NCBI RefSeq assembly: GCF_021295345.1
Contig: NZ_JAIMJB010000010.1
Span: 1-64,000, forward strand
DNA length: 64,000 bases
Reading direction: 5' to 3'
From: Motilimonas eburnea
Lineage (GTDB): Bacteria; Pseudomonadota; Gammaproteobacteria; Enterobacterales; CBDFNC01
Shown here: in pieces, positions 36,902 through 48,087 of the stretch
How positions within the stretch are numbered: position 1 is the stretch's first letter
Layout of the letters: every line of letters starts with the position of its first letter
Notes under the pieces: generated by a model
The model's input: only the letters and a program-made list of their open reading frames with translations
The model's database searches: none
Told to the model about the DNA's origin: nothing
Position numbers and translations under genes: made by a program

Positions 36902-39565
36902 TTATGCGTGCAGTGGGTTAACTTTGTTAACATCAATGTTGTACTTAGCGATAGCGTCAGCCACAGCCGACTTCTCGATGCTACCTTGTTTAGCTAGCTC
37001 AGTCAGTGCCGCTACAACCACATAAGAAGCGTTAACTTCAAAGTGACGACGTAAGTTCTCACGGCTGTCACTGCGGCCGAAGCCGTCGGTACCAAGCACC
37101 TTGTATGAGCCAGGTACGTAAGCGCGAACTTGATCAGCATATGCCTTCATGTAGTCGGTTGCCGCTACAGTTGGTACGCCTGCTTCAAGTACGCTAGTAA
37201 TGTAAGGTACTTTTTCTTCAGCCAGCGGGTTTAGCATGTTTTCACGCTCAACCGCTTGACCGTCACGCGCTAGTTCGTTGAAAGATGTTGCACTAAATAC
37301 CGTTGCATCTACGCCGTAATCTTCGGCTAGGATACGTGCTGCTTCGCGCACTTGTAGCATGATGGTACCTGAGCTTAGAAGTTGGATCTTAGCTTTACCT
37401 TGACCTTTCACTTCATCTAGCTTGTAGATACCTTTACGAATACCCTCTTCCGCACCTTCTGGCATGGCAGGTTGCTCGTAGTTTTCATTCATTACTGTGA
37501 GGTAGTAATAAATGTTTTCATTGTCTTCGTACATGCGCTTCATGCCGTCTTGAACCACAACAGCAAGCTCATAACCGTAAGTTGGATCGTAAGTGATACA
37601 GTTCGGGATCACGTTGGCTTGAATGTGCGAATGACCGTCTTCGTGCTGTAGACCTTCACCGTTTAGGGTAGTACGACCTGCCGTACCACCAATCACGAAA
37701 CCACGTGCTTGTTGGTCACCTGCTAGCCATGCCATGTCACCAACACGTTGGAAACCAAACATAGAGTAGTAGATGTAGAATGGGATCATCGGGCTGTTGT
37801 TGGTGCTGTAAGACGTTGCCGCCGCTAACCAATCCGCTTTCGCGCCTAGCTCGTTGATGCCTTCTTGTAGTACTTGACCCTTGATGTCTTCTTTGTAGTA
37901 AGCCACTTGGTCTTTATCTTGTGGCGTGTACTTCTGACCTTGACGCGAGTAGATACCCACTTGACGGAATAGGCCTTCCATACCAAAGGTACGCGCTTCA
38001 TCAGGAATAATCGGTACGATACGCTTACCGATTTGCTTATCTTTAAGCAGCACGGTTAGGATACGCACAAACGCCATGGTGGTTGAAATTTCACGACCAT
38101 TAGAGCCTTTTAATACCGCATCAAATGCGTTTAATGGCGGCGTTGGCATGTCGATATCAGAATTAATGCGACGCTGTGGCAAGAAGCCTTTTAGTGCTTC
38201 GCGACGCGCCTTCATGTAGCGCACTTCTTCCGAATCTGGGCCTGGATTGTAGTAAGGAATATTCGGTAGATCTTCATCAGAAATTGGAATGTTAAAACGA
38301 TCGCGATAGTGTTTGATCGCCTCGATGTCCATTTTCTTCACGCCGTGAGCGATGTTTTTACCTTCACCCGCTGCGCCCATGCCGTAACCTTTAACGGTTT
38401 TCGCTAGAATAACCGTTGGACGGCCTTTAGTTTCTGCGGCTTTTTTGTAAGCTGCGTAAACCTTGTATGGATCGTGACCACCACGGTTTAGACGCCAGAT
38501 GTCTTCATCTGACATGTTAGCAACCATTTCTGCGGTTTCAGGGTGTTTACCAAAGAAGTGCTCACGGGTGTAAGCGCCGCCTTTAGCCTTGAAGTTTTGG
38601 TATTCACCGTCAACGGTTTCTTCCATTAACTGCAGTAGTTTACCTGACTTGTCTTGGGCCAATAGCGGATCCCAGTAGCGACCCCAGATAACCTTGATCA
38701 CTTCCCAGCCTGCGCCGCGGAAGGTGCCTTCAAGCTCTTGGATGATCTTAGAGTTACCACGTACCGGGCCATCTAGACGTTGTAGGTTACAGTTGATAAC
38801 GAAACATAGGTTATCTAGACCTTCACGAGCCGCCATGCCGATGGCACCTAATGATTCTGGCTCATCACACTCACCGTCACCTAGGTAACAATAAACGCGT
38901 TGCTGTGAACAGTCTTTAATGCCGCGATCCGTTAGGTATTTTAGGAAACGCGCTTGGTAAATCGCAGAGATAGGACCTAGGCCCATGGATACCGTTGGGA
39001 ACTGCCAGAAATCAGGCATTAATTTAGGGTGTGGGTATGAAGGTAAGCCCTTGCCGTCTACTTCCTGACGGAAATGGTCAAGCTGCTCTTCGGTCAAGCG
39101 ACCTTCTAGGAAAGCACGCGAGTAGATACCCGGAGAAATATGTCCTTGGAAGTAAACTAAGTCACCACCGTCTTGCTCATTTGGACCACGGAAGAAGTGG
39201 TTAAAACCTACATCGTATAAGGTTGCCGAAGAGGCAAAGCTTGAGATGTGACCACCTAGGTCTAAGTCTTTTTTCGATGCACGTAACACCATAGCTAATG
39301 CATTCCAGCGCACGATGGCGCGAATGCGACGCTCTAATACCATGTCACCCGGCATATGCGGCTCTTGACCCGGTGGAATGGTGTTAACGTATGCTGTGGT
39401 CGCATCAAACGGTAAATGACCACCGCTACGACGTGTTTTATCAGCAAGTTTTTCAAGTAGGTAGTGAGCACGCTCAGCACCTTCTTCTGAAATGACCGCT
39501 TCTAAAGCCTCTAACCATTCCGCAGTTTCCTGTGGATCGAGATCTTGCTTCTGGATATCTGACAT
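36902..39565 (-). CDS. aceE: Pyruvate dehydrogenase E1 (homodimeric)
   Basis: An 887-residue thiamine diphosphate enzyme of the single-chain E1 type. It has the ThDP motif [12 protein letters not shown] followed by [18 protein letters not shown], and [20 protein letters not shown] in the second half. It decarboxylates pyruvate and passes the acetyl group to the lipoyl domains of AceF. Its length matches E. coli AceE. It follows pdhR by 92 bases on the same strand and is probably repressed by PdhR through read-through from the pdhR promoter. Confidence 0.97.
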   Translation of the reverse strand: MSDIQKQDLDPQETAEWLEALEAVISEEGAERAHYLLEKLADKTRRSGGHLPFDATTAYVNTIPPGQEPHMPGDMVLERRIRAIVRWNALAMVLRASKKDLDLGGHISSFASSATLYDVGFNHFFRGPNEQDGGDLVYFQGHISPGIYSRAFLEGRLTEEQLDHFRQEVDGKGLPSYPHPKLMPDFWQFPTVSMGLGPISAIYQARFLKYLTDRGIKDCSQQRVYCYLGDGECDEPESLGAIGMAAREGLDNLCFVINCNLQRLDGPVRGNSKIIQELEGTFRGAGWEVIKVIWGRYWDPLLAQDKSGKLLQLMEETVDGEYQNFKAKGGAYTREHFFGKHPETAEMVANMSDEDIWRLNRGGHDPYKVYAAYKKAAETKGRPTVILAKTVKGYGMGAAGEGKNIAHGVKKMDIEAIKHYRDRFNIPISDEDLPNIPYYNPGPDSEEVRYMKARREALKGFLPQRRINSDIDMPTPPLNAFDAVLKGSNGREISTTMAFVRILTVLLKDKQIGKRIVPIIPDEARTFGMEGLFRQVGIYSRQGQKYTPQDKDQVAYYKEDIKGQVLQEGINELGAKADWLAAATSYSTNNSPMIPFYIYYSMFGFQRVGDMAWLAGDQQARGFVIGGTAGRTTLNGEGLQHEDGHSHIQANVIPNCITYDPTYGYELAVVVQDGMKRMYEDNENIYYYLTVMNENYEQPAMPEGAEEGIRKGIYKLDEVKGQGKAKIQLLSSGTIMLQVREAARILAEDYGVDATVFSATSFNELARDGQAVERENMLNPLAEEKVPYITSVLEAGVPTVAATDYMKAYADQVRAYVPGSYKVLGTDGFGRSDSRENLRRHFEVNASYVVVAALTELAKQGSIEKSAVADAIAKYNIDVNKVNPLHA

Positions 39566-39657
39566 GGCAGTTTCCTATATGTTATTCACGATAACGTGAC
39601 TGCTTTGGCACGTACAAACGAAAGTGTTGTAGCCTTGCTAGGCTAATTAACACCCAG

Positions 39658-40425
39658 TTATTCTTTTGGCTGCTGAACTCGACGTAAAGAGCGCTCAAGG
39701 CGGTTTTCTTCACGGCTGATTTCCAGCAGGGTTTCTTCAATAAAAACCAGATGACGATCCGATGCGTCTCTGGCTTTTTTAGGCGCTTTGCCCAAAATGG
39801 CATCCAACAACATTCGGCGGTGCTCACTGATGGCTTTTGCTATCTCGGGCTTACGCTGAAGTTGTTGTAAATTGTGTAATACATTTTGCTCTAACAAAGG
39901 TAGCAAGCCACGCATTAAATGCATTAAAACCAAGTTGTGGGATGACTCGACGATGGCTAAATAAAAGGCCACGACCACCTTAGCTTCCACTTCTAAGTCT
40001 TGGCCTTGTTGCTGTACTTGTTCGATGTCAGCAAAGGCTTGGCGAATTTGCGAGAAGTCGGCCTCGGTACCACGCAATGCGGCATAGAATGCCGAAATAC
40101 CTTCAAGGGCATGACGAAATTCAAGCAAATCATATTGCGATTCGGGTGTGGAGTTGAGTAATTCATACAGCGGGTCGGTTAACCCTTGACGTAACTCAGC
40201 CCCGACAAAAGTACCGCCGCCATGACGCCTTGTGAGCAGCCCCCGCGCTTCAAGACGCTGGATTGCCTCACGCAATGATGGCCTAGAAACATCAAACTGC
40301 TTTGCCAATTCACGCTCAGGCGGCAGCTTCTGGCCGGGGTTGAGACTCCCTTCCAGAATCATGCTTTCTAATTGCGCTTCGATGACATCGGCAATTTTTG
40401 GCTGTTTAATTTTTTGATAGGCCAT
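39658..40425 (-). CDS. pdhR: Pyruvate-responsive repressor PdhR (GntR/FadR family)
   Basis: From the ATG at 40425 ([20 protein letters not shown]) the protein is 255 residues, as in E. coli. The winged helix is [20 protein letters not shown], and an all-helical FCD effector domain follows. PdhR represses the pdh operon and releases DNA when pyruvate binds. A perfect PdhR operator lies 30 bases upstream of the start, so it represses its own gene and the aceEF genes behind it. A longer upstream frame exists, but homology begins at this ATG. Confidence 0.95.
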   Translation of the reverse strand: MAYQKIKQPKIADVIEAQLESMILEGSLNPGQKLPPERELAKQFDVSRPSLREAIQRLEARGLLTRRHGGGTFVGAELRQGLTDPLYELLNSTPESQYDLLEFRHALEGISAFYAALRGTEADFSQIRQAFADIEQVQQQGQDLEVEAKVVVAFYLAIVESSHNLVLMHLMRGLLPLLEQNVLHNLQQLQRKPEIAKAISEHRRMLLDAILGKAPKKARDASDRHLVFIEETLLEISREENRLERSLRRVQQPKE

Positions 40426-40454
40426 GCTTTCTCGTTCAAGCTCATGTTTAGAGC

Positions 40455-40471
40455 AATTGGTATTACCAATT
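40455..40471. promoter_or_regulatory. PdhR operator
   Basis: AATTGGTATTACCAATT is a perfect 17-bp palindrome fitting the PdhR consensus (ATTGGT, three bases, ACCAAT). It lies 30 bases before the pdhR start, where bound repressor would block the promoter. Confidence 0.93.
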
Positions 40472-40683
40472 TCATTTGGCGCAAAAAATAGCAAAGCTCT
40501 AACATTTTGTCCACCAAAAAGCTGATCCTGATCAAAGGATTTGGGCTGTTTGAAGGCAAAACAGGACAAAATGGTCAGACCAATGCACTTTACGTTACAT
40601 TCTATCAACCCTAGCAACACATTTTGACAACTTTGTTAAAAAGGTGGTTTTCTTGTAACCGCTGTTTGTGGGAGCCGCAATCT

Positions 40684-40748
40684 GTGGGAGCTGCAGTCAT
40701 GCAGCGATAAATAGTGAGATAAAATCGCCCCATCACTGGGGCTCCCAC
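40684..40748. repeat. REP doublet (REPIN-like), subclass 1, locus C
   Basis: The left unit (40684-40712) reads GTGGGAGC, stem CTGCA/TGCAG with loop GTCA, then GCGATAAAT. The inverted right unit (40722-40748) has stem CCCCA/TGGGG with the same flanks. Partial further units outside (GTGGGAGCCGCA at 40668 and TGCTGCTCCTAC at 40756) suggest nested insertion. This is the clearest copy in the window. Confidence 0.85.
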
Positions 40749-40782
40749 AAATAACTGCTGCTCCTACGGATGACTAGGACGC

Positions 40783-41331
40783 TTACAACTTAGCCAAATA
40801 TTTTTTCCAATCAAACCCGGTTCCGGGGTCGCTCTTACGACCCGGTGCGATATCACTGTGGCCAGTAATACGATCTGATGTTATTTGTGGAAATCTCATC
40901 ATAATGGCTTGCGTTAGCTCAGTTAAGGTCTGGTATTGAGCATCAGTAAAGGCGCTGTCATCCGTGCCTTCTAATTCAATACCAATAGAAAAGTCATTGC
41001 ATTTCTCTCGCCCTTGAAAACTTGATACCCCCGCGTGCCAAGCCCGCTTAGTTAACGGCACATACTGAACTAACTCGCCATCACGGCGAATAAGCGCATG
41101 AGCCGATACTTTAAACTGATGAATCATTCCAAAATAAGGATGTTCAGCCGGGTTAAGCTGACCGGTAAATAGCTGGTCAATGTAAGGGCCGCCGTATTGC
41201 GCTGGTGGTAAGCTAATAGAATGGATCACCAATAAGGAAATATCCTGTCCAAGGGGCCTAGGATCACAAAAAGGAGATGGCACTTGACGCGCCTCGTCAA
41301 TGTCACCTTGTTGATTTATCGTGTATTTCAT
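40783..41331 (-). CDS. ampD: 1,6-anhydro-N-acetylmuramyl-L-alanine amidase AmpD
   Basis: From the ATG at 41331, behind an AGGGA ribosome site, the protein is 182 residues. It is an amidase_2 zinc enzyme with LLVIHSISLPP (zinc histidine), AWHAGVSSFQGREKCND, and GHSDIAPGRKSDPG with a zinc histidine and aspartate. It cleaves the peptide from anhydro-muropeptides in the cytoplasm during peptidoglycan recycling, which in many bacteria keeps AmpC-type beta-lactamase induction low. It diverges from the aspartic protease gene. Confidence 0.95.
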   Translation of the reverse strand: MKYTINQQGDIDEARQVPSPFCDPRPLGQDISLLVIHSISLPPAQYGGPYIDQLFTGQLNPAEHPYFGMIHQFKVSAHALIRRDGELVQYVPLTKRAWHAGVSSFQGREKCNDFSIGIELEGTDDSAFTDAQYQTLTELTQAIMMRFPQITSDRITGHSDIAPGRKSDPGTGFDWKKYLAKL

Positions 41332-41428
41332 TTTGTTCCCTATAAATTGCATCAACCCTGAAAGTCGCAAAGCGTGTTATGATAAGCCAAATGTTAATTA
41401 AGCTGTTGGCAACGATTTCAGGTGAAAG

Positions 41429-41944
41429 ATGAACGCTCCTAGCCCGACAAAAAATATCAGTAAATGGATGTGGTTGATCGCTTGGCTTTGCCTTGGTGCC
41501 CTGCTGGTGCAATATTTTAATACCAAGTTAGCCAATCAATACAATCCCAATCAAGACCTAACCCAGCTAAGCCAAGGCAAAAGCCAAAGCATCACCTTAG
41601 TGCAAAATCGCCAAGCTCACTATGTGGTAACAGGAATGATTAATGGCCAAGCCATGACCTTTATGCTCGACACGGGAGCGACCTCCACCGTTATCCCAGC
41701 CCATCTTGCACAGCAGTTAGGTTTACAGCAAGGCTATGCCAGCTGGGTAAGCACCGCCAATGGCAATATCGAGGTCTATGCAACCATGATTAAAAGCTTG
41801 AGCTTAGGGCCACTGACATTGTACGATCTGCGCGCTCAAATTAACCCATATATGAAGGATGACACCATTTTGCTAGGCATGAACGTGTTAAAGCAATTTA
41901 AAATGGTGCAACAAGGCAACCAGCTAACCTTAAGTTTTTACTAG
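41429..41944 (+). CDS. Retropepsin-like aspartic protease, membrane-anchored
   Basis: The 171-residue protein has one hydrophobic segment (about residues 13-29, WMWLIAWLCLGALLVQYF) and then a clan AA aspartic protease domain. The catalytic motif is FMLDTGATSTVIPAHLAQQLG, and the closing LGMNVLKQF is also typical. Such single-domain proteases dimerise and probably act in the periplasm; substrates are unknown. It matches the small bacterial family often found near ampD and nadC. It leads into nadC after 33 bases, so the two may share a transcript. Confidence 0.88.
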   Translation: MNAPSPTKNISKWMWLIAWLCLGALLVQYFNTKLANQYNPNQDLTQLSQGKSQSITLVQNRQAHYVVTGMINGQAMTFMLDTGATSTVIPAHLAQQLGLQQGYASWVSTANGNIEVYATMIKSLSLGPLTLYDLRAQINPYMKDDTILLGMNVLKQFKMVQQGNQLTLSFY

Positions 41945-42820
<876 letters not shown>

Positions 42821-42861
42821 GCCCTGGTGGCTGTATCTTTTTGAAATAGATACTGCAGTTT

Positions 42862-42934
42862 GTGGGAGCTGCAGTAATGCAGCGATAAATGCTGAGACTA
42901 AATCTCTGCATGGCTGCTGCTCCACAGTTCCTAC
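42862..42934. repeat. REP doublet (REPIN-like), subclass 1, locus D
   Basis: The left unit (42862-42890) has GTGGGAGC, stem CTGCA/TGCAG with loop GTAA and GCGATAAAT. The right unit (42900-42934) is inverted but longer, with an extra CACAGTTC segment before the end CTAC. It lies directly after nadC. Confidence 0.8.
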
Positions 42935-43094
42935 ACCCCATCAGCGAAGGGGCCCACACTTTTTCCCTATATATATCAATATGTAAATTTTGCAGCCCTA
43001 AGTCGCAATTTTGTCATCTGGGCACAAAATAGCTTGATAAAAAGGTGAGCCTTTCATTAGAATCGCTGCGTTGCTAACAATCAACACAGCAGAA

Positions 43095-43215
43095 ATGAAA
43101 CAAGTTAACGCTATTTACCTCGTAAATAATCGATTCCTTGAATTCATTGGCGCAGCTTAAACGGATTGCCGATAAGCAAAAAGAACAACAAGGTGTGATT
43201 GCCTTAACAGAGTAA
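43095..43215 (+). pseudogene. Broken small ORF upstream of pilA
   Basis: An ATG at 43095 opens 21 codons (MKQVNAIYLVNNRFLEFIGA). A second frame, shifted by one base, continues with coding-like sequence ending LKRIADKQKEQQGVIALTE and a stop at 43213-43215. One base lost or gained around 43140-43160 would join them into about 40 residues. No family is recognised. It may be a decayed gene or coincidence. Confidence 0.25.
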
Positions 43216-43415
43216 ACCGAAACTTAATCAAGTTTATCTTTGGAAAGTGTGAAATGCGCCACCGTGTTCTAAAGTTTAAGTGTGAAAACATGATCTAGCT
43301 AACTTGTGCCAGATCAATTTTCTTGAGATGTTACAACACAGGTAATGGAGCCTTAAATAAACTCCACTTACCTACCCTTATCCCTAATAAAAACCGTAAG
43401 TGAAGGAAGTCCTTT

Positions 43416-43826
43416 ATGAACAAGCAAATGAACAAACTACAACAGGGTTTTACCCTAATCGAATTATTGATCGTGGTTGCGATCATCGGTATTTTGGCTG
43501 CGATTGCGTTGCCTGCGTATCAAACCTACACTAACCGCGCGCAAGTAACCTCAGACATAGCTGGAATTAGTGGTTATAAAACGGCTGTTGGTATTTGCTA
43601 CAACACACTAGGAACATTAACAGGCTGTTCTGAAAGCCAGAATGACATTCCTCCTGCTGCAGCTCCTGTTGCAAGCGTAACCGATGGTGTCATTGTTGTT
43701 AATACAACTTTTGCAGGTGCAGCTGAGACAGTAACATACACAGGCGTTATCAATGGTGCAGTTCTTGATTGGACTATTACATCAACCATTCCTAGCTGTG
43801 GTGACTATATCGATGGCTGTAGCTAA
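43416..43826 (+). CDS. pilA: Type IV major pilin
   Basis: A 136-residue prepilin with a 10-residue leader ending in Gly, cleaved and methylated at [19 protein letters not shown], including the conserved Glu5. The hydrophobic N-terminal helix leads into a globular domain with four cysteines, the last pair making a C-terminal loop (CGDYIDGC). PilD should process it, and PilB and PilC assemble it into type IVa pili for twitching, attachment or DNA uptake. The variable part shows little similarity that I recognise. It is 24 bases from pilB. Confidence 0.95.
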   Translation: MNKQMNKLQQGFTLIELLIVVAIIGILAAIALPAYQTYTNRAQVTSDIAGISGYKTAVGICYNTLGTLTGCSESQNDIPPAAAPVASVTDGVIVVNTTFAGAAETVTYTGVINGAVLDWTITSTIPSCGDYIDGCS

Positions 43827-43850
43827 TACTTAGGCTAAGTGAAATAGTTA

Positions 43851-45554
43851 ATGTCTATTAATACGTCTACGAGCGGTCTTTTAGCTAATCTAGCCGCTCG
43901 TGGCTTTTTTCCCAAAGAAAAAGCCCAGTCCTTTTTAGTTAGTGCGAAATCCGAAAAGCAGCCTCTAGTTACTCATTTAGTACATAACAAAATTATTAGT
44001 TCTAAAGAGTTAGCCGACTTTTGTGAGGCTGAGTACGGCATCCCCTTACTCGACCTTGATTCTTTTCAATTAGAAGATATTCCCGACAAATTTATCAATG
44101 AAAAACTAATCGAAAAGCATCACGCGCTACCGATTTATACCCAAGGGCACACCTTATATATCGCCATGTCAGATCCCACTAATGTGGGTGCCCTGGAAGA
44201 CTTTGGCTTTAGCTTTGCCATGCATACCGAGGCCTTGCTGGTTGAAGAAGATAAGTTGCAAAAGGCGATAGAAAAGTTGACCGAGGATGATACTTCGGCC
44301 CTAGGCGATCTCGATGAAAGTGAAATCGGCGATATCGACGTTGATGACAGCGAATCTCGCCTCGATGAAGCGCAAAATATGGGCGATGATGACGCCCCGA
44401 TAGTTAAGTACATTAATAAAATTCTTTCCGACGCCATACGCAAAGGCGCATCGGATATACACTTTGAGCCTTATGAGAAAAAATACCGAGTACGTTTGCG
44501 TATCGATGGTATTTTAACGGAAGTGGCCACGCCACCGGTTAACTTAACCAACCGTTTCTCTGCTCGTTTAAAAGTGATGTCAAAACTCGACATTGCCGAG
44601 CGCCGCATTCCCCAGGATGGCCGGATTAAGCTAAAGCTATCAAAAAACAAATCCATGGATATGCGTGTGTCTACCCTACCCACCATGTGGGGTGAAAAGA
44701 TTGTAATGCGTATTTTGGATAGCTCCGCAGCTAAACTCGATATTCATGCGCTGGGTTACAGTGAAAAGCAAAAAAAACAGTACCTCGATGCCATCAGTAA
44801 ACCCCAAGGTATGATCTTAATTACTGGCCCAACTGGCTCGGGTAAAACAGTGTCTCTCTACACCGGTTTAAATATCTTAAACACGGCTGAGCGCAATATT
44901 TCTACCGCCGAAGACCCTGTTGAAATTAACCTTGAGGGGATTAACCAGGTCCAGGTTAACCCAAAAGCGGGCTTAACCTTTGCCAGTGCGCTGCGCTCGT
45001 TTTTACGTCAAGATCCCGATATCGTGATGGTGGGTGAGATCCGTGACTTGGAAACCGCCGAAATCGGCATTAAAGCCGCGCAAACCGGTCACTTGGTATT
45101 ATCTACCTTACATACCAACTCGGCCTCAGAAACCCTAACTCGCCTTCTTAACATGGGCGTGCCCGCGTTTAACGTCGCGAGCTCGGTGACCTTAATTATG
45201 GCGCAGCGTCTAGCGCGTCGCTTGTGTGAACACTGTAAGGTTCCCGAACAGATTCCTGCTAGTGAGCTATTAGAGCTAGGTTTTACCCAAGCTCAGGTTG
45301 CTAAGGGGCTAACAACCTATAAAGCAGTAGGTTGTGATAAGTGCACCGATGGCTATAAAGGCCGAGTGGGTATCTATGAAGTCATGGTGATGACTGAAGC
45401 AATTAGCCGCGCCATCTTAGATAACGCCAATGCCATGCAGCTAAATGATATTGCGCAAAAAGAAGGTATGCACACCTTAAGGCAATCCGCCCTAATTAAA
45501 GCCGTGGAAGGTGTGACTAGCTTATCGGAAGTGACCCGGGTCACCAATAATTAG
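43851..45554 (+). CDS. pilB: Type IV pilus assembly ATPase
   Basis: The 567-residue extension ATPase has an N-terminal MshEN/GspE-like domain, then Walker A ([16 protein letters not shown]), an Asp box ([19 protein letters not shown]), Walker B ([17 protein letters not shown]) and His box ([13 protein letters not shown]). A zinc-binding tetracysteine follows (CEHC at about 462, CDKC at about 500). It powers pilus extension from the cytoplasmic face. It belongs to pilABCD; the retraction ATPase gene pilT is not in the window. Confidence 0.96.
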   Translation: MSINTSTSGLLANLAARGFFPKEKAQSFLVSAKSEKQPLVTHLVHNKIISSKELADFCEAEYGIPLLDLDSFQLEDIPDKFINEKLIEKHHALPIYTQGHTLYIAMSDPTNVGALEDFGFSFAMHTEALLVEEDKLQKAIEKLTEDDTSALGDLDESEIGDIDVDDSESRLDEAQNMGDDDAPIVKYINKILSDAIRKGASDIHFEPYEKKYRVRLRIDGILTEVATPPVNLTNRFSARLKVMSKLDIAERRIPQDGRIKLKLSKNKSMDMRVSTLPTMWGEKIVMRILDSSAAKLDIHALGYSEKQKKQYLDAISKPQGMILITGPTGSGKTVSLYTGLNILNTAERNISTAEDPVEINLEGINQVQVNPKAGLTFASALRSFLRQDPDIVMVGEIRDLETAEIGIKAAQTGHLVLSTLHTNSASETLTRLLNMGVPAFNVASSVTLIMAQRLARRLCEHCKVPEQIPASELLELGFTQAQVAKGLTTYKAVGCDKCTDGYKGRVGIYEVMVMTEAISRAILDNANAMQLNDIAQKEGMHTLRQSALIKAVEGVTSLSEVTRVTNN

Positions 45555-45629
45555 TCTTTTTTAGCCAACAAGTTAAACCCAATTTATACTTAGGCTTTAT
45601 GTACCGCATAAGCTTAACAAGGATTATTT

Positions 45630-46868
45630 ATGGCTGTAGTAAGCAAAGCGAAAAATGCGCCAAAGATTTTTACCTTTAAATGGAGCGGGGTTAACCGTAA
45701 GGGTAAAAAAGTCTCGGGTGAAATGCAGGCCGAATCGGCACTCCAATTGAAAGCCGAAATGCGTCGACAAGGTGTCAGCATTACGAAGATAAATAAAAAG
45801 AATGATTCATTTTTGAGCAACATAGGTAAAGCCATTAAACCTATGGACATTGCCGTGATATCGCGGCAAATTGCAACCATGCTACAAGCAGGGGTGCCAT
45901 TAGTGCAAAGCCTACAGATGATAGGTAAAAGCAACGAAAAACCTACGATACGAGACCTTATTGGACAAATATCTGCGGAAGTTGAGACTGGAACTCCATT
46001 ATCTGATTCATTAAGGAAGCATCCGAAATATTTTGACGATCTTTATTGTGACTTAGTACAAGCTGGTGAGCAATCTGGTGCACTTGAAACCCTATTCGAT
46101 CGGATCGCGGTTTATAAAGAAAAAGCGGAAGCATTAAAGTCAAAAATCAAAAAAGCTATGTTTTATCCGGCAATGGTAGTATTTGTTGCCATTACGGTTA
46201 CTTGTATTTTATTACTTTTTGTTATCCCCCAATTTGAAGATATCTTTAATGGTTTTGGTGCTGAACTACCTGCATTTACACAATTAGTAATTGGCATATC
46301 TCACTTACTGCAGCAATGGTGGTATATCATGTTTGCTATTATTGCCGTTGCTGTATTCCTCTTTAGAAAAGCGCATATGAAATCAGAAAGTGTGCGTGAT
46401 AACACTGACAAATTTGTACTAAAAGTACCAGTCATTAGTAATATTCTTCATAAAAGTGCCATGGCACGCTTTGCCCGCACCTTATCAACCACCTTTGCTG
46501 CGGGTATCCCCTTAATCGATGCACTCTTATCTGCTGCTGGCGCATCGGGTAACTATGTTTACAGAAGTGCAATATTAAATGTTCGAAACGAAGTTATCGC
46601 GGGGATGCAAATGCACATTGCAATGCGTACCACCGGCGTATTTCCAGATATGGTTACGCAAATGATAATGATCGGCGAAGAATCGGGTGATTTAGATGGC
46701 ATGCTCACTAAGGTAGCCGATATTTATGAGCGTGAAGTGGATGATGCCGTGGATGCCTTAACCAGCTTAATTGAGCCGATGATCATGGTCGTGTTAGGTG
46801 TGGTTGTCGGTGGTCTGGTTATTGCCATGTACTTACCTATCTTTAGCCTTGGCTCAGTGGTGGGTTAA
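45630..46868 (+). CDS. pilC: Type IV pilus inner-membrane platform protein
   Basis: The 412-residue protein has two T2SSF domains, each ending in hydrophobic helices (near residues 175-200, 220-245 and 380-405). Key stretches are FTFKWSGVNRKGKKVSGEMQ at the start and ISRQIATMLQAGVPLVQSL. It couples PilB to pilin in the inner membrane. The stretch from about 45920 to 46450 is visibly richer in A and T and uses different codons than both ends of the gene, suggesting recombination with a divergent allele. Confidence 0.95.
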   Translation: MAVVSKAKNAPKIFTFKWSGVNRKGKKVSGEMQAESALQLKAEMRRQGVSITKINKKNDSFLSNIGKAIKPMDIAVISRQIATMLQAGVPLVQSLQMIGKSNEKPTIRDLIGQISAEVETGTPLSDSLRKHPKYFDDLYCDLVQAGEQSGALETLFDRIAVYKEKAEALKSKIKKAMFYPAMVVFVAITVTCILLLFVIPQFEDIFNGFGAELPAFTQLVIGISHLLQQWWYIMFAIIAVAVFLFRKAHMKSESVRDNTDKFVLKVPVISNILHKSAMARFARTLSTTFAAGIPLIDALLSAAGASGNYVYRSAILNVRNEVIAGMQMHIAMRTTGVFPDMVTQMIMIGEESGDLDGMLTKVADIYEREVDDAVDALTSLIEPMIMVVLGVVVGGLVIAMYLPIFSLGSVVG

Positions 46869-46906
46869 CCGTGTTTAAGCATTTAATTAAAAGGTAATCG
46901 GCGTTA

Positions 46907-47791
46907 ATGCAAGATGTCATATTACTAATGGAGGCCTACCCCGCCTCCATTATTGTGTTTGCAGGGGTGCTAGGCTTAATGGTAGGCTCATTTCTAAATG
47001 TGGTGATCCACCGCTTGCCCATTATGATGCAAAAAGATTGGCAGTCTGAGTGTCGCGTATTACTTACTGATGAGCTAAAAGCCCCCGCAAGTGGGACCGC
47101 TGAATCTCGGTATAATTTGATTGTGCCTCGTTCAGCCTGCCCAAAATGCGGCCATAAAATCACGGCCATTGAAAACATCCCTGTGATCAGCTGGCTAGTG
47201 TTAAAGGGTAAATGCAGTGAATGTGCTAATCCGATTTCTGCACGCTACCCAAGTGTGGAGCTATTAACAGGCTTGATGTCGGTGGCAGTCGCGTTTGTGG
47301 TGCCTTTTGGCTGGCCTTTAATGCTTGCCCTTACCCTGACTTGGTTTTTAGTGGCGATGACCTTTATCGACCTCGATACTATGCTACTACCCGACCAACT
47401 CACCTTGCCACTGCTGTGGCTGGGCCTTCTGGCAAACGTGTTTGGCACCTTTACCGATTTGCAAAGTGCCGTATTAGGCGCAGCTGCCGGCTATTTAAGC
47501 TTATGGAGCATTTACTGGGCATTTAAATTGCTCACGGGTAAGGAAGGCATGGGCTACGGCGACTTTAAGTTGCTAGCTGCGTTAGGCGCTTGGTTTGGCT
47601 GGATGTCGCTGCCGGTGATTATCTTATTGTCTTCCTTTGTTGGCGCTATCGCTGGCATAGCCTTGATGGTCTTGGCGAAAAATGGCAGAGATCAAGGGAT
47701 CCCTTTTGGCCCTTATCTAGCCGGTGCCGGTTGGTTGTATTTGGTTTATGGGCAACAGCTGATTGATTTGTATTTTTCGTTTATTTTGTGA
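46907..47791 (+). CDS. pilD: Prepilin peptidase/N-methyltransferase
   Basis: A 294-residue membrane enzyme. The cytoplasmic loop has the tetracysteine pair CPKCGHK and CSECANP. The peptidase aspartates sit in MTFIDLDTMLLPD and GMGYGDFKLLAALG. It cleaves the pilin leader and methylates the new N-terminus; it may also serve a type II secretion system. Eight or so hydrophobic helices are visible. It ends the pil operon and is followed by a REP doublet before the convergent yacG. Confidence 0.96.
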   Translation: MQDVILLMEAYPASIIVFAGVLGLMVGSFLNVVIHRLPIMMQKDWQSECRVLLTDELKAPASGTAESRYNLIVPRSACPKCGHKITAIENIPVISWLVLKGKCSECANPISARYPSVELLTGLMSVAVAFVVPFGWPLMLALTLTWFLVAMTFIDLDTMLLPDQLTLPLLWLGLLANVFGTFTDLQSAVLGAAAGYLSLWSIYWAFKLLTGKEGMGYGDFKLLAALGAWFGWMSLPVIILLSSFVGAIAGIALMVLAKNGRDQGIPFGPYLAGAGWLYLVYGQQLIDLYFSFIL

Positions 47792-47805
47792 GTTGATTGG
47801 GGCCC

Positions 47806-47870
47806 GTAGGAGCCCCAGTCATGCGGCGATTTGGTCTTAATATTTATCGCTGAATTACTGCTGTTCCTAC
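47806..47870. repeat. REP doublet (REPIN-like), subclass 1, locus E
   Basis: The left unit (47806-47832) starts GTAGGAGC and has stem CCCCA/TGCGG with one mismatch, loop GTCA, then GCGATTT. The inverted right unit (47842-47870) has the shared flank ATTTATCGC with stem CTGAA/TACTG and ends TTCCTAC. It lies between convergent pilD and yacG. Confidence 0.75.
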
Positions 47871-47881
47871 AAGAGCAGGCT

Positions 47882-48076
47882 CTACAAATCCTGCTCCCAC
47901 TGATCTTGTTTTTCTGGGGCGAATGCGGGCTCACCCGCTATGCGTTTTTCTTCATCGGCCCATTCACCTAAATCAATTAGCTTGCAACGCTCACTGCAAA
48001 AAGGGCGAAATTGCGATTCAGGCTGCCAAATCACTTCTGCTTGACATGTTGGGCAATTTACTTTGGTTATGCTCAT
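47882..48076 (-). CDS. yacG: DNA gyrase inhibitor/zinc-finger protein YacG
   Basis: From the ATG at 48076 the protein is 64 residues. The zinc motif is CPTC at residues 7-10 and CSERC later, followed by a typical [17 protein letters not shown]. coli YacG binds GyrB and inhibits gyrase. It sits 11 bases after zapD on the same strand, as in related genomes, in the operon mutT-coaE-zapD-yacG. Confidence 0.93.
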   Translation of the reverse strand: MSITKVNCPTCQAEVIWQPESQFRPFCSERCKLIDLGEWADEEKRIAGEPAFAPEKQDQWEQDL

Positions 48077-48087
48077 TGTAACAACCT

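Larger units (their letters stand above)
40426..40782. other. Intergenic region upstream of pdhR
   Basis: The region holds the pdhR promoter and operator (40455-40471) and a REP doublet (40684-40748) with partial outer units at 40668-40679 and 40754-40768. No gene was found. The ampD stop is at 40783. Confidence 0.7.
42821..43415. other. Long gap between nadC and pilA
   Basis: The 595 bases hold a REP doublet (42862-42934), a broken small open frame (43095-43215, described separately), and the pilA leader, which includes a weak hairpin (GTAATGGAG/CTCCACTTAC, 43341-43370). A ribosome site GAAGGAAG precedes pilA. No sigma-54 promoter was recognised for pilA. Confidence 0.6.

Noticed and set aside
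36025-36921. 298-codon open frame on the plus strand opposite aceF
   Set aside because: It is the antisense of the lipoyl repeats; its Ser/Thr/Pro/Ala repeats mirror the aceF linkers, and it has no ribosome site.
42960-43410. Sigma-54 promoter or small RNA upstream of pilA
   Set aside because: No -24/-12 pattern was seen and the only hairpin is weak, so neither can be supported.
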